Below, in pieces: positions 1 to 7,193 of a stretch of DNA of 18,226 nucleotides. The DNA is taken from assembly GCF_036504375.1 (NCBI RefSeq), contig NZ_DASXVH010000013.1, forward strand, positions 1 through 18,226, in the 5' to 3' direction. How positions within the stretch are numbered: the first letter of the stretch is position 1; each line of letters begins with the position of its first letter. A program made the position numbers and the translations under genes. The stretch is from Novimethylophilus sp036504375. Its GTDB lineage: Bacteria; Pseudomonadota; Gammaproteobacteria; Burkholderiales; Methylophilaceae. A model generated the notes under the pieces. That model had not been told where the DNA came from. It ran no database searches and was given only the letters and a program-made list of their open reading frames with translations.

Positions 1-1
1 G

Positions 2-985
2 CAGTATTTCCCCGAGCCGCAGGTGCTGCAAGGGCTGTTCCGCGTGATCAGCTCGCTGTACGGCGTAGAGGTGCGCAAGGCCGAGGCGCCGGTGTGGCAC
101 GCCGACGTCGGCTTCTTTGAGATCGTTGACCGCGACGGCGCGCTTGTCGGCCAGTTCTACCTCGATCTCTACGCCCGCGACAAGAAGCGCGGCGGCGCCT
201 GGATGGACGAAGCCATTACCCGGCGCAGAAAGGCGCACGGCATCGAGACGCCGGTGGCTTTCCTGACCTGCAATTTCTCCGCGCCGGTGGGCGGCAAGCC
301 CGCGCTGTTCACGCACGACGAAGTGATCACGCTGTTCCACGAAACCGGCCACGGCCTGCACCATCTGCTGACTCGCGTCGAGGAATACGGCGTTTCCGGC
401 ATCAAGGGCGTGGAGTGGGACGCGGTCGAACTGCCCAGCCAGTTCATGGAAAATTTTTGCTGGGAATGGGATGTGCTGCGGCATATGACGGCGCATGTCG
501 ATAGCGGCGAGCCGCTGCCTGAGCAGTTGTACGATAAGATGGTCGCTGCGAAGAACTTCCAGGCCGGTCTGCAAACCCTGCGCCAGATCGAGTTTTCGCT
601 GTTCGATATGCGATTGCATGGCGAATTCGACCCGCTGGGCAGCAAGACCGCGCTGGATTTGCTGCTTGAGGTGCGCAAGGAAGTCGCGGTGGTGTTCCCG
701 CCCGGTTACAACCGCTTCCCCAACAACTTCACGCACATTTTCGCCGGCGGTTATGCGGCGGGCTACTACAGCTACAAGTGGGCGGAAGTGCTGTCGGCGG
801 ACGCCTACAGCCTGTTCGAGGAAAACGGCGTGCTGAGCGAGGAAACCGGCCGACGCTTCTGGAGCGAAATCCTGGCCCAGGGGGGCTCGCGCCCGGCGCT
901 GGAATCCTTCGTCGCATTCAGGGGCAGGGAGCCGACGCTGGATGCTTTGCTGCGCCACAGCGGCATGGTGGAGACGACGGTATGA
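2..985 (+). CDS. prlC: Oligopeptidase A, M3 zinc metallopeptidase (5' end missing)
   Basis: This is the C-terminal half of a cytoplasmic M3-family oligopeptidase, which degrades short peptides including cleaved signal peptides. The reading frame is open from the first bases of the window, so the N-terminal half lies upstream; 327 codons are present, against roughly 680 in the E. coli enzyme. Counting from the GTG at position 23, the zinc-binding HETGH motif is at residues 106-110, and the likely third ligand is E136 in VELPSQ. Downstream, FAGGYAAGYYSYKWAEVLSADAY and the end FRGREPTLDALLRHSG are characteristic of the OpdA/PrlC subfamily. The TGA stop overlaps the ATG of the next gene (ATGA), which implies translational coupling. 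The identity is firm; only the start is unseen. Confidence 0.96.
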   Translation, partial: QYFPEPQVLQGLFRVISSLYGVEVRKAEAPVWHADVGFFEIVDRDGALVGQFYLDLYARDKKRGGAWMDEAITRRRKAHGIETPVAFLTCNFSAPVGGKPALFTHDEVITLFHETGHGLHHLLTRVEEYGVSGIKGVEWDAVELPSQFMENFCWEWDVLRHMTAHVDSGEPLPEQLYDKMVAAKNFQAGLQTLRQIEFSLFDMRLHGEFDPLGSKTALDLLLEVRKEVAVVFPPGYNRFPNNFTHIFAGGYAAGYYSYKWAEVLSADAYSLFEENGVLSEETGRRFWSEILAQGGSRPALESFVAFRGREPTLDALLRHSGMVETTV

Positions 986-1542
986 GATTCGCCTTGATAT
1001 GGGCTCTGCTGGCGGCCGTTCCGGCTTGGGCCGGCGACCTGTACAAATGGCAGGACGGCAACGGCATCACCCGCTACAGCGACCAGATGCCGCCTCCCGG
1101 AGCGAAGAATCTGAAGAAGCTCAAAAGCACGGCCAATACGCTGGCGGCTGAAAAGACGGCGGTTACGCTGCCGGACGAATCGCGCACCGCGGCAAAAAAA
1201 TACCCGATTACGCTCTATTCCTTTGGAGATTGCGGCGAAGCCTGTAAAAAGGCGGAAGCGTTTCTCGATAAAAGAGGTGTGCCTTACGCGTTGAAAGGCA
1301 CGGATAAGGATAAGATCGAACTGCAAAAACTCACAGGCAAGCTGGACGTGCCTGCGTTGATGTTCGGCAACACCGCTCCCATTATCGGTTTTGAAGAGAA
1401 CCGCTGGAACAGGGAGCTGGATTTGGCCGGCTATGCCAAGAGCAACCCTTATCTCAAGCCCGGCGTGAGCATGGCGGTCAAGCAGCAGCCCAAGGAGCAG
1501 GTACCTGCCGTCGATACCGTGCCGGAAAATAATCCGCAATGA
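982..1542 (+). CDS. Exported DUF4124 / glutaredoxin-like protein
   Basis: The protein has 186 residues. Residues 1-17 look like a Sec signal peptide with cleavage after AWA. Residues 18-40 (DLYKWQDGNGITRYSDQMPPPG) match the start of the DUF4124 domain. Residues 74-155 resemble a glutaredoxin/thioredoxin fold: a strand PITLYSF, then C84 and C88 in the order C-G-E-A-C, then a cis-proline candidate P124 in LDVPAL. The cysteines are spaced C-x3-C, not the classical C-x2-C, so a plain disulfide reductase function is not assured. The tail after 160 is polar and Pro/Gln-rich. The ATG at 982 was chosen because it overlaps the prlC stop and gives a clean signal peptide; the upstream extension of the frame lies inside prlC. 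A periplasmic thiol-redox role is inferred, with substrate unknown. Confidence 0.88.
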   Translation: MRFALIWALLAAVPAWAGDLYKWQDGNGITRYSDQMPPPGAKNLKKLKSTANTLAAEKTAVTLPDESRTAAKKYPITLYSFGDCGEACKKAEAFLDKRGVPYALKGTDKDKIELQKLTGKLDVPALMFGNTAPIIGFEENRWNRELDLAGYAKSNPYLKPGVSMAVKQQPKEQVPAVDTVPENNPQ

Positions 1543-2315
1543 AGCTGGCTGCCTGGAACGTCAACTCGCTCAAGGTGCGGCTGCCGCATGTGCTGGATTG
1601 GCTGGCGGCCAACCAGCCGGATGTGCTGTGTCTGCAGGAAACCAAGCAGGAAGACAAGGATTTTCCGGTACCGGCATTGCAGGCGGCGGGGTACGCAGCG
1701 TTGTTCGCCGGCCAGAAAACCTATAACGGCGTCGCCATTCTCAGCAAGGCCCCCGGCACGGAAGCGCAGGTCGGCATCCCCGGCTTCGACGACGTGCAGC
1801 AGCGCGTGCTGGCGGCGACGGTAAATGATGTAAGAGTGGTATGCGTGTATGTTCCCAATGGACAGAGCCTGGATTCCGACAAGTACCAGTACAAGCTGCG
1901 CTGGCTGCAAGCGCTGACCGACTGGCTGCGGGCGGAACTGGTGAAATACCCCAGGCTGGCCTTGCTGGGCGATTACAATATTGCCCCGGAGGATCGCGAC
2001 GTGCACGACCCCAAAGCGTGGGAAGGCCAGGTATTGTGTAGCCCGGCCGAGCGCGCAGCCTATGCCGGGCTGATCGGACTGGGGATGCACGATGCCTTCC
2101 GCCTGTTCGAACAAAAGGAAAACAGCTTCAGCTGGTGGGACTATCGCATGGCCGCGTTCCGCCGCAACATGGGCTTGCGTATCGACCACATCCTGCTGTC
2201 GTCGCCGCTGGCGCAGCAATGCACGGCCTGCTGGATAGATACCGCGCCGCGCAAACTGGAACGGCCTTCTGACCATGCGCCGGTGGTGGCCGAGGTGGCG
2301 TGCGCCGGGATCTGA
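1539..2315 (+). CDS. xth: Exodeoxyribonuclease III (AP endonuclease)
   Basis: This is a DNA-repair enzyme that cuts 5' to abasic sites and removes 3' blocking groups as a 3'-5' exonuclease. The 258 residues match the ExoIII/EEP family over full length. Visible active-site residues are N7 (WNVNS), E34 (LQETK), Y104, D145 and N147 (GDYNIAP), D216 (RIDHIL) and D245-H246 (SDHAPV). The ATG overlaps the stop of the preceding gene (ATGA), so the gene ends a three-gene transcription unit with prlC and the glutaredoxin-like gene. MutY, another base-damage repair gene, lies 1 kb away but on the other strand. The family assignment is secure; the name xth or exoA depends on convention. Confidence 0.96.
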   Translation: MKLAAWNVNSLKVRLPHVLDWLAANQPDVLCLQETKQEDKDFPVPALQAAGYAALFAGQKTYNGVAILSKAPGTEAQVGIPGFDDVQQRVLAATVNDVRVVCVYVPNGQSLDSDKYQYKLRWLQALTDWLRAELVKYPRLALLGDYNIAPEDRDVHDPKAWEGQVLCSPAERAAYAGLIGLGMHDAFRLFEQKENSFSWWDYRMAAFRRNMGLRIDHILLSSPLAQQCTACWIDTAPRKLERPSDHAPVVAEVACAGI

Positions 2316-2347
2316 GCCTGAGCTGCCGGCCCGATTAACCGGGCAAT

Positions 2348-2374
2348 TTGCCCGAACCCGCCCCCTTCTATAAA
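2348..2374 (+). promoter_or_regulatory. Candidate sigma-70 promoter of the fae homologue
   Basis: TATAAA at 2369-2374 is a good -10 box. A weak -35 (TTTGCC at 2347-2352 or TTGCCC at 2348-2353) sits 15-16 bases upstream. The predicted transcript start is near 2381, giving a leader of about 30 bases before the ATG at 2411, with AAGGA at 2399-2403 as the ribosome-binding site. The -35 region overlaps a short hairpin at 2340-2354. The assignment rests on consensus only. Confidence 0.4.
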
Positions 2375-2410
2375 ATTCACGCTTTCATCGAACGACTTAA
2401 GGACCCTACC

Positions 2411-2956
2411 ATGACCAGCAAGATCATTTTCAAGGCCGGCGAAGCCACCGTATTCAGCCCCGGCAAAGACGTCACGGCAGCCATGCCGGAAATCCTCATC
2501 GGCGCCGTAGACGGCCCCGTCGGCCAGGCTTTTGCCAACATGATGGCGCAAAGCAAGGGCCATACCGCGATGTTCGCCGTGCGCGACATCAACCAATTGG
2601 TCCGCCCGGCAACCATGATGGTGCCCAAGGTGACGTTGAAGGATTCCGCCAATATCGAGCTGTTCGGAGGCGTGGTGCAAGCCGCTACCGCCGACGCCGT
2701 GCTGGACTGCGTGATCGAGGGCATCATCCCGCGTGACCAGGCCAATGATCTCTGCATCATCAGCCTGGTGTGGATCGACCCGGGTTGCGCCAAGGAAGCC
2801 AACCTGGACAAGGCTGACATGTACAAGAACAACTACGAAGCCACCAAACTGGCGATCAAGCGCGCGCTGAACGACGAGCCCTCCATTGAGGAACTGATCA
2901 AGAACCGCGATACCATCAAGCACTGCATGTGGGAAGATAGCTGGGATCAGAAGTAA
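2411..2956 (+). CDS. fae: Formaldehyde-activating enzyme (Fae) homologue, catalytic His not conserved
   Basis: The protein has 181 residues with clear Fae-family features: ILIGAVDGPVGQAF at 28-41, the hydrophobic core TAMFAV, MMVPKVTLKD at 69-78, EGIIPRDQANDL at 103-114 and YEATKLAIKRALNDEP at 142-157. Canonical Fae condenses formaldehyde with tetrahydromethanopterin in C1 oxidation. In my recalled alignment to methylotroph Fae (EVAHIDLIIG), the catalytic histidine falls on M25 here (TAAMPEILIG), and three extra residues precede it. The C-terminal segment after 160, including HCMWEDSW, is longer than or different from the classical protein. It is therefore a paralogue of uncertain activity. 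The ATG at 2411 is preceded by AAGGA and gives the family N-terminus; the frame extends upstream to a TTG at 2348, but without a ribosome-binding site. No other C1 gene is in the window. A strong terminator follows. Confidence 0.85.
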   Translation: MTSKIIFKAGEATVFSPGKDVTAAMPEILIGAVDGPVGQAFANMMAQSKGHTAMFAVRDINQLVRPATMMVPKVTLKDSANIELFGGVVQAATADAVLDCVIEGIIPRDQANDLCIISLVWIDPGCAKEANLDKADMYKNNYEATKLAIKRALNDEPSIEELIKNRDTIKHCMWEDSWDQK

Positions 2957-2992
2957 TCAGTCAGCGGCAATTCCGGCGCAAGCCGGGGCGGG

Positions 2993-3022
2993 AAAGGGCG
3001 GCCTGGAGCTGCCCTTTTTTGT
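2993..3022 (+). terminator. Rho-independent terminator after fae
   Basis: A ten-pair stem with one G-U pair (2993-3002 with 3008-3017) and a five-base loop is followed by a run of six T overlapping the stem end (3015-3020). It lies 37 bases past the fae stop and just before the end of the convergent zinc-ribbon gene. Read on the minus strand the same stem ends in CCCTTTCC, so it may act weakly in that direction too. Confidence 0.8.
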
Positions 3023-3031
3023 TATGGGCGC

Positions 3032-3250
3032 TCAGTAATCGGCATTGCGGCCGGTCGAATATCCCGCCGGGATATCGCACTGATATTGCCCGCAGTCCTT
3101 GCAGAAATGATCGTTCATCGTCGGGCAGAGCGTGAGATGGTCGTTGCCGCAAAAACGGCAAATCATCGCCGGCTTGGCCAGGGTTTTCTCCTTGGCTTCG
3201 TGATGCGCATGCGCGACTTTGGTACTGCCTAAACCGTATTTATTATCCAT
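3032..3250 (-). CDS. Small zinc-ribbon-like protein, function unknown
   Basis: The protein is 72 residues long. The start at 3250 is supported by GGAG about seven bases upstream; the frame continues upstream, but into AT-rich intergenic sequence. The N-terminal third is basic and His-rich (HAHHEAKEK). The C-terminal part carries six cysteines: C31-x2-C34, C42, C50-x2-C53 and C58, with H37 and H48 nearby. Two CxxC knuckles 16 residues apart fit a single zinc ribbon. There is no signal peptide or membrane segment, so it is probably cytoplasmic, possibly nucleic-acid- or protein-binding. I do not recognise a named family. It stands alone between mutY and the convergent fae terminator. Confidence 0.75.
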   Translation of the reverse strand: MDNKYGLGSTKVAHAHHEAKEKTLAKPAMICRFCGNDHLTLCPTMNDHFCKDCGQYQCDIPAGYSTGRNADY

Positions 3251-3344
3251 GGTGTATCTCCACAGTAATAGCCATACAGCAACATTCGCAACCTGATTCA
3301 AACTCTATATCATTTTGCACAATTAAAAAAGCGGGCAGCATCGA

Positions 3345-4382
3345 TCAGGGTCGCAGCCGTTGCAGCAGGTTTCTGACGGCGGTCGGCAGTGCCGAGCCGA
3401 GTGCGTCTTCCCTGTCCAGCCACACCAGACCGGCCTGGCGCGCCTCGGGCAGTTGCTTGATGACGCGCAACGGCTGCGGCGTGATGTGGAGGCGGAAGTG
3501 GGTGAAGGTGTGGGTAAACATCGGCAATGGCGGCAATGCTTGCGTTTCCAGCCCGAACGCCTGTCTTGCGGTTAGCTGCGCATCTTCGATGGCGGCGGTT
3601 TCCGGCAGGCTCCACAAGCCGCCCCAGATGCCGCTAGGGGGGCGTTTTTCCAGCAGGATCTGGTTGCCGTTGAGTAACAGCAGCATCACGGTTTGCTTTT
3701 CGGGCAGTGCCTTGCGCGGCTTGGGTGTGGGCAATGCGTCGGTGCGGTCGTCGCGCAGCGCCACGCAATCTTCGCGCAATGGGCAGTCGCCGCAGTTCGG
3801 CCGGGTGCGGGTGCACAGCGTGGCACCCAGGTCCATCAAACCTTGGGTGTAGGCTTCGATGGCGCAGCCCGGCAGCAAGGATTCCGCCAGCGCCCACAGC
3901 CGCTTCTGCACCGTGGGCCGATCCGGCCAGCCTTCTATGCCGAAACAGCGGGTGAGCACGCGCTTGACGTTGCCGTCGAGGATGGCTTGCTGCTGGCCGA
4001 ACGCAAACACGGCGATGGCGGCGGCGGTGGAGCGGCCGATGCCGGGCAGGGCTTGAACCGCATCGACGCTCTGCGGAAACTGCCCGCGATGCAGTTCCAC
4101 CACCAGCTGCGCCGCCCTATGCAGGTTGCGCGCGCGCGAGTAGTAGCCTAGGCCGCTCCAATGCTGCAGCACTGCATCCTGGTCCGCCGCGGCGAGATTG
4201 GCAATGTCGGGGAAGCGCGCCATGAAGCGCTGGTAATAAGGGATGACGGCGCTCACCTGCGTTTGTTGCAGCATGATTTCCGACACCCAGATGGCATAAG
4301 GGTCGCGCGTGTTTTGCCAGGGCAGCGTATGGCGGCCGTGAGTCTGTTGCCAGGCGATCAGCTTGCGGGCGAAATTCTGCAT
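3345..4382 (-). CDS. mutY: Adenine DNA glycosylase
   Basis: MutY removes adenine mispaired with 8-oxoguanine. The protein has 345 residues, a normal length. The N-terminal helix-hairpin-helix glycosylase domain contains the catalytic E35 (SEIMLQQTQV), LPGIGRSTA at 112-120 and the catalytic D136 in LDGNVKRV. The [4Fe-4S] ligands are C190-x6-C197-x2-C200-x5-C206, exactly the family spacing. Residues 230-345 form the C-terminal NUDIX-like domain that recognises 8-oxoG (LLEKRPPSGIWGGLWSLPE). The ATG at 4382 is 49 bases from the divergently transcribed lipoprotein gene. There is no ribosome-binding site of note. All key residues are present and the assignment is firm. Confidence 0.97.
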   Translation of the reverse strand: MQNFARKLIAWQQTHGRHTLPWQNTRDPYAIWVSEIMLQQTQVSAVIPYYQRFMARFPDIANLAAADQDAVLQHWSGLGYYSRARNLHRAAQLVVELHRGQFPQSVDAVQALPGIGRSTAAAIAVFAFGQQQAILDGNVKRVLTRCFGIEGWPDRPTVQKRLWALAESLLPGCAIEAYTQGLMDLGATLCTRTRPNCGDCPLREDCVALRDDRTDALPTPKPRKALPEKQTVMLLLLNGNQILLEKRPPSGIWGGLWSLPETAAIEDAQLTARQAFGLETQALPPLPMFTHTFTHFRLHITPQPLRVIKQLPEARQAGLVWLDREDALGSALPTAVRNLLQRLRP

Positions 4383-4431
4383 GAAAGGTGGTTAGAATGG
4401 CGGCAAGAGTCTTGAACTAAAGGAGAACATC

Positions 4432-4629
4432 ATGAAATTATCGTCCTGTTTAATCGCGCTGGCGGTACTGCTCGCCGGTTGCGGTGAAAGCCGGCAGGCA
4501 GCAGCCCCGCCGCCTGCCAAACTGTTCGCACCCCAGCGCGAGGCGCTGGACAAGGCTAAAGGCGTCGAGCAAACCGTGAACCAGCAGGCCGAGCAGCAGA
4601 AACAGGAGGCTGAACGCCAGGCCGAATAA
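4432..4629 (+). CDS. Small Gln/Glu-rich lipoprotein
   Basis: The protein is 65 residues long. It has a typical lipoprotein signal (MKLSSCLIALAVLLAGC) with the lipobox LAGC and the acylated cysteine at 17. A short Ala/Pro-rich linker follows, then a charged segment rich in Q, E, K and A (about residues 30-65) likely to form an amphipathic helix or coiled coil. AAAGGAG lies nine bases before the ATG, a strong ribosome-binding site. TAGAAT at 4393-4398 is a possible -10 box, without a clear -35. The gene is divergent from mutY and ends 11 bases from the convergent ptsI. The small size and lack of residues after the helix leave the function open; residue 18 is G, so no inner-membrane retention Asp is present and outer-membrane sorting is plausible. 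Confidence 0.85.
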   Translation: MKLSSCLIALAVLLAGCGESRQAAAPPPAKLFAPQREALDKAKGVEQTVNQQAEQQKQEAERQAE

Positions 4630-4640
4630 AGCACCCGGTG

Positions 4641-6365
4641 TCAGGCATTGAGCTTGACCAGTAGCGGTTCGATATTTTCGGCATCGGTGCTGCCCAGGAT
4701 CTTGCGCACCATGATGCCCAGCCGGGGCAGGCTGGTTTGCAGCACCTGGCGCTTGACGGCGAGAATGTTGGCCGGGTGCATTGAAAACTGGCGTAAGCCG
4801 AATCCCAGCAGCAACCTCGTCAGCCGGGCATCGCCGGCCATTTCGCCGCACACCGACACCGGTTTTCCGGCCTTGTTGGCGGCGCGTATGGTCATTTCGA
4901 TCAGCTGCAGTACGGCGGGATGCAGCGGCTGGTAGAGATGCGCCACGGTATCGTCGGTGCGGTCGATCGCCAGCGTGTATTGGATCAGGTCGTTGGTGCC
5001 GATCGAAAGAAAATCCAGTCGGCGCGCGAAAGTTTCCGCCGCCAGTGCCGCGGCGGGGATTTCGATCATGCCGCCCACCGGCACCAGCTCGTCGAAAGGA
5101 AGGGCGTCATCGCGCAGGCTCTGCTTGGCGCGGTCGATCAAATGCAGCGTCTGGCGCAGCTCGGCCTGGTTGCACAACATCGGGATCAGGATTTTTACCT
5201 TGCCGTAATGCGAAGCGCGCAGAATCGCACGCAGCTGGGTATGGAATAGCTGCGGCTCGGCCAGGCACAGGCGAATCGCGCGCAAGCCCAACGCTGGATT
5301 GGCGCAGGTGCGGGTGCCATCGGGGTCGACCTGCTTGTCGGCGCCGATGTCCAGCGTGCGTATCGTCACCGGCAAGCCTTTCATCGTTTCCGCCACCTTG
5401 CGGTAGGCCTCAAACTGTTCGTCTTCTGCCGGCCATTCGCTACGGTTCATGAACAGGAATTCGGTACGGTACAGACCGACGCCGGTTGCGCCTACCGCTT
5501 TCAATTGCGTGACATCGCCGGGGATTTCGATATTGGCGTGCAGGTCGATCACGGTGCCGTCCAGTGTCACCGCCTTGGTCTGCTTGAGCCGCTTCAGCTT
5601 CTGCTGCTCCAGCTCCCACTGTTCCTGGTGCAGCCGGTATTCGGCCAGCGTGTCCTTGTCCGGAGCGACGATGACGACGCCCTGGTGCCCGTCGACGATG
5701 ATCAGTTCGCCGTTTTGTATCAGGTCGCGTGCATGGTGCAGCGCGACGATAGAGGGAATATTCAGGCTGCGCGCCAGAATCGCAGTGTGCGAGGTAGCGC
5801 CGCCGACGTCAGTGATGAATGCGGCGAACTGGTGCTGCTTGAACTGGATCGCATCCGCCGGCGACAGGTCGTGCGCCACCAGTATGATGCTTTGTTCCTG
5901 CCGCGCCAGCGCGGCTTGGCCGGGATGTCCCAGCAGGACCTTGATGACGCGCTCGACCACCTGCACCACGTCGAATTTGCGTTCGCGCAGATAGGTGTCC
6001 TCGATCTCGTCGAACTGCGCGACCAGGTCGTCCATTTGCAGCTTGAGCGCCCATTCGGCGTTGCAGTTTTCACTGAGGATGATGTCCTTGGGCGACTCCG
6101 ACAATGCGCGGTCGGAGAGGATCATCAAATGGGTGCTGATGAAGGCGCCCATTTCTGCCGGCGCATTGGCCGGCAGATGGCTGCGGATGCTGTCGAGGTC
6201 GTGGCGCACGGTTTTGATCGCGTGCGCAAAACGCGCGACCTCGGCCTTGAGCAATTCGTCCGGCACCACGTAATGCGCGACTTCCAGCAGCGCGTGCGAC
6301 ACCAGATGAGCATGGCCTATCGCCACGCCTGATGATACGCCGACGCCGTGCATGGTAAAGCTCAT
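4641..6365 (-). CDS. ptsI: PTS Enzyme I (PEP-protein phosphotransferase)
   Basis: This cytoplasmic enzyme takes phosphate from PEP and passes it to HPr. It has 574 residues, the usual length. The N-terminal swivelling domain carries the phosphorylated H193 in GGATSHTAI. The C-terminal PEP-binding barrel contains GVGLYRTEFLFMNR, IRTLDIGADK, GMIEIPAA, DFLSIGTNDLIQY and the acid/base C506 in SVCGEMAGD. The start at 6365 has GGAG nine bases upstream; a second ATG four codons in is possible. It is the last gene of the run hprK-rapZ-EIIA-ptsH-ptsI. No terminator is visible before the convergent lipoprotein gene 11 bases beyond. The N-terminal domain is not GAF, so this is the sugar-type Enzyme I and not PtsP. 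Confidence 0.96.
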   Translation of the reverse strand: MSFTMHGVGVSSGVAIGHAHLVSHALLEVAHYVVPDELLKAEVARFAHAIKTVRHDLDSIRSHLPANAPAEMGAFISTHLMILSDRALSESPKDIILSENCNAEWALKLQMDDLVAQFDEIEDTYLRERKFDVVQVVERVIKVLLGHPGQAALARQEQSIILVAHDLSPADAIQFKQHQFAAFITDVGGATSHTAILARSLNIPSIVALHHARDLIQNGELIIVDGHQGVVIVAPDKDTLAEYRLHQEQWELEQQKLKRLKQTKAVTLDGTVIDLHANIEIPGDVTQLKAVGATGVGLYRTEFLFMNRSEWPAEDEQFEAYRKVAETMKGLPVTIRTLDIGADKQVDPDGTRTCANPALGLRAIRLCLAEPQLFHTQLRAILRASHYGKVKILIPMLCNQAELRQTLHLIDRAKQSLRDDALPFDELVPVGGMIEIPAAALAAETFARRLDFLSIGTNDLIQYTLAIDRTDDTVAHLYQPLHPAVLQLIEMTIRAANKAGKPVSVCGEMAGDARLTRLLLGFGLRQFSMHPANILAVKRQVLQTSLPRLGIMVRKILGSTDAENIEPLLVKLNA

Positions 6366-6450
6366 AAAGCTTTACTCCATGTAATGGTGAAACTCATGAA
6401 GCGCAACCGTTTAAAACGGGTAACACTCATCGAAATGCGGCTGCCCAGGC

Positions 6451-6720
6451 TCATTCGCCTTCCCCGAACTTGTTGTTGATGAGCTCCACCAGCTGGCTCA
6501 TGGCTGCGGTTTCATCGTCGCCGCTGGCTTCCAGCGTAATTTTGCTGCCTTTGCTGGCGGCCAGCATCATCACGCCCATGATGCTTTTGGCATTGACGCG
6601 CCGGGTGCCGCGCTCTATCCATAGCTGGCTGTCGAACTGTCCGGCCACTTGCGTGAGCTTGGTGGAGGCGCGGGCATGCAAGCCCAGTTTGTTGACGATT
6701 TCAATTTCCTGCCGAATCAT
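6451..6720 (-). CDS. ptsH: Phosphocarrier protein HPr
   Basis: HPr relays phosphate from Enzyme I to EIIA and, in bacteria with HPr kinase, is also phosphorylated on serine. The 89 residues show the phosphoacceptor H15 in LGLHARAS and the regulatory S46 in AKSIMGVMML. The presence of S46 matches the hprK gene 2 kb upstream in the same run. The ATG overlaps the stop of the EIIA gene (ATGA), so the two are probably translationally coupled. The 85-base gap to ptsI contains a small perfect hairpin (6407-6419). Confidence 0.97.
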   Translation of the reverse strand: MIRQEIEIVNKLGLHARASTKLTQVAGQFDSQLWIERGTRRVNAKSIMGVMMLAASKGSKITLEASGDDETAAMSQLVELINNKFGEGE

Positions 6721-7124
6721 GTTTTACACATCTCCCGGGTAATATGAAGAATCCCTCCGGTGCCGCCGGCAATGGCTTTCTCCACAAGGGCTTCCAGTGG
6801 TTCGTTACGATAGGAAATAGCCCTTACCAGCATCGGCAGATTGACGCCGGAAAGGCCCTCGACACGGCCGGGCTCCATCAGCCGGCAGGCGATATTGCAC
6901 GGCGTGGCGCCGTAAATGTCGGACAGCACCAGCACGCCGCCGCCGTCCTCCTCGTTCAGTTCGTTGACCAGCGCGCGCGCCTGCGGCAGCAGCTCGACCG
7001 GATCGTCATGCACCGATACGCCCAGCTGCTTGAGCAGCGGCGGGCGTTTACCCAGCACATGGGTGGCACAGTGAATGAGGCTGTCGCCTAGCGTTCCATG
7101 AGCGATTACCAGTATTCCAATCAT
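6717..7124 (-). CDS. PTS EIIA component, mannose/sorbose family
   Basis: This single-domain EIIA has 135 residues. H9 in VIAHGTLGDSL is the phosphoacceptor expected from HPr. VLVLSDIYGATPCNIA and GVNLPMLVRAISYR match the EIIA-Man fold. No EIIB, EIIC or EIID permease domain is attached or encoded nearby, so the protein probably serves as a terminal regulatory acceptor and not for sugar uptake, as proposed for similar proteobacterial clusters. AAAGGA is about ten bases before the ATG. A candidate promoter lies 70 bases upstream, at the end of rapZ. Its partner or target is not identifiable from this window. Confidence 0.94.
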   Translation of the reverse strand: MIGILVIAHGTLGDSLIHCATHVLGKRPPLLKQLGVSVHDDPVELLPQARALVNELNEEDGGGVLVLSDIYGATPCNIACRLMEPGRVEGLSGVNLPMLVRAISYRNEPLEALVEKAIAGGTGGILHITREMCKT

Positions 7125-7193
7125 GATTCAGAAATCCTTTTGCACTCCGGGGAACAGGCTGAGCAATGCCATCCTTTTCTTTTCCCCGAGCTC

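Noticed and set aside
2348..2410. Longer TTG start for fae
   Set aside because: There is no ribosome-binding site, the added residues are not part of the family N-terminus, and the segment overlaps the candidate promoter.
805..2923. Minus-strand open frames opposite the glutaredoxin-like gene, xth and fae
   Set aside because: The plus-strand genes have all family motifs and linked stop/start overlaps; the antisense frames have none.
4392..4851. Minus-strand frames across the lipoprotein gene and the end of ptsI
   Set aside because: The plus-strand lipoprotein has a strong ribosome-binding site and a lipobox; the antisense translations lack any domain.
5505..6332. Open frame of 275 codons on the plus strand inside ptsI
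   Set aside because: The protein is rich in repeated Gln, Arg, Asp and Val with no motif, and ptsI on the opposite strand is intact.
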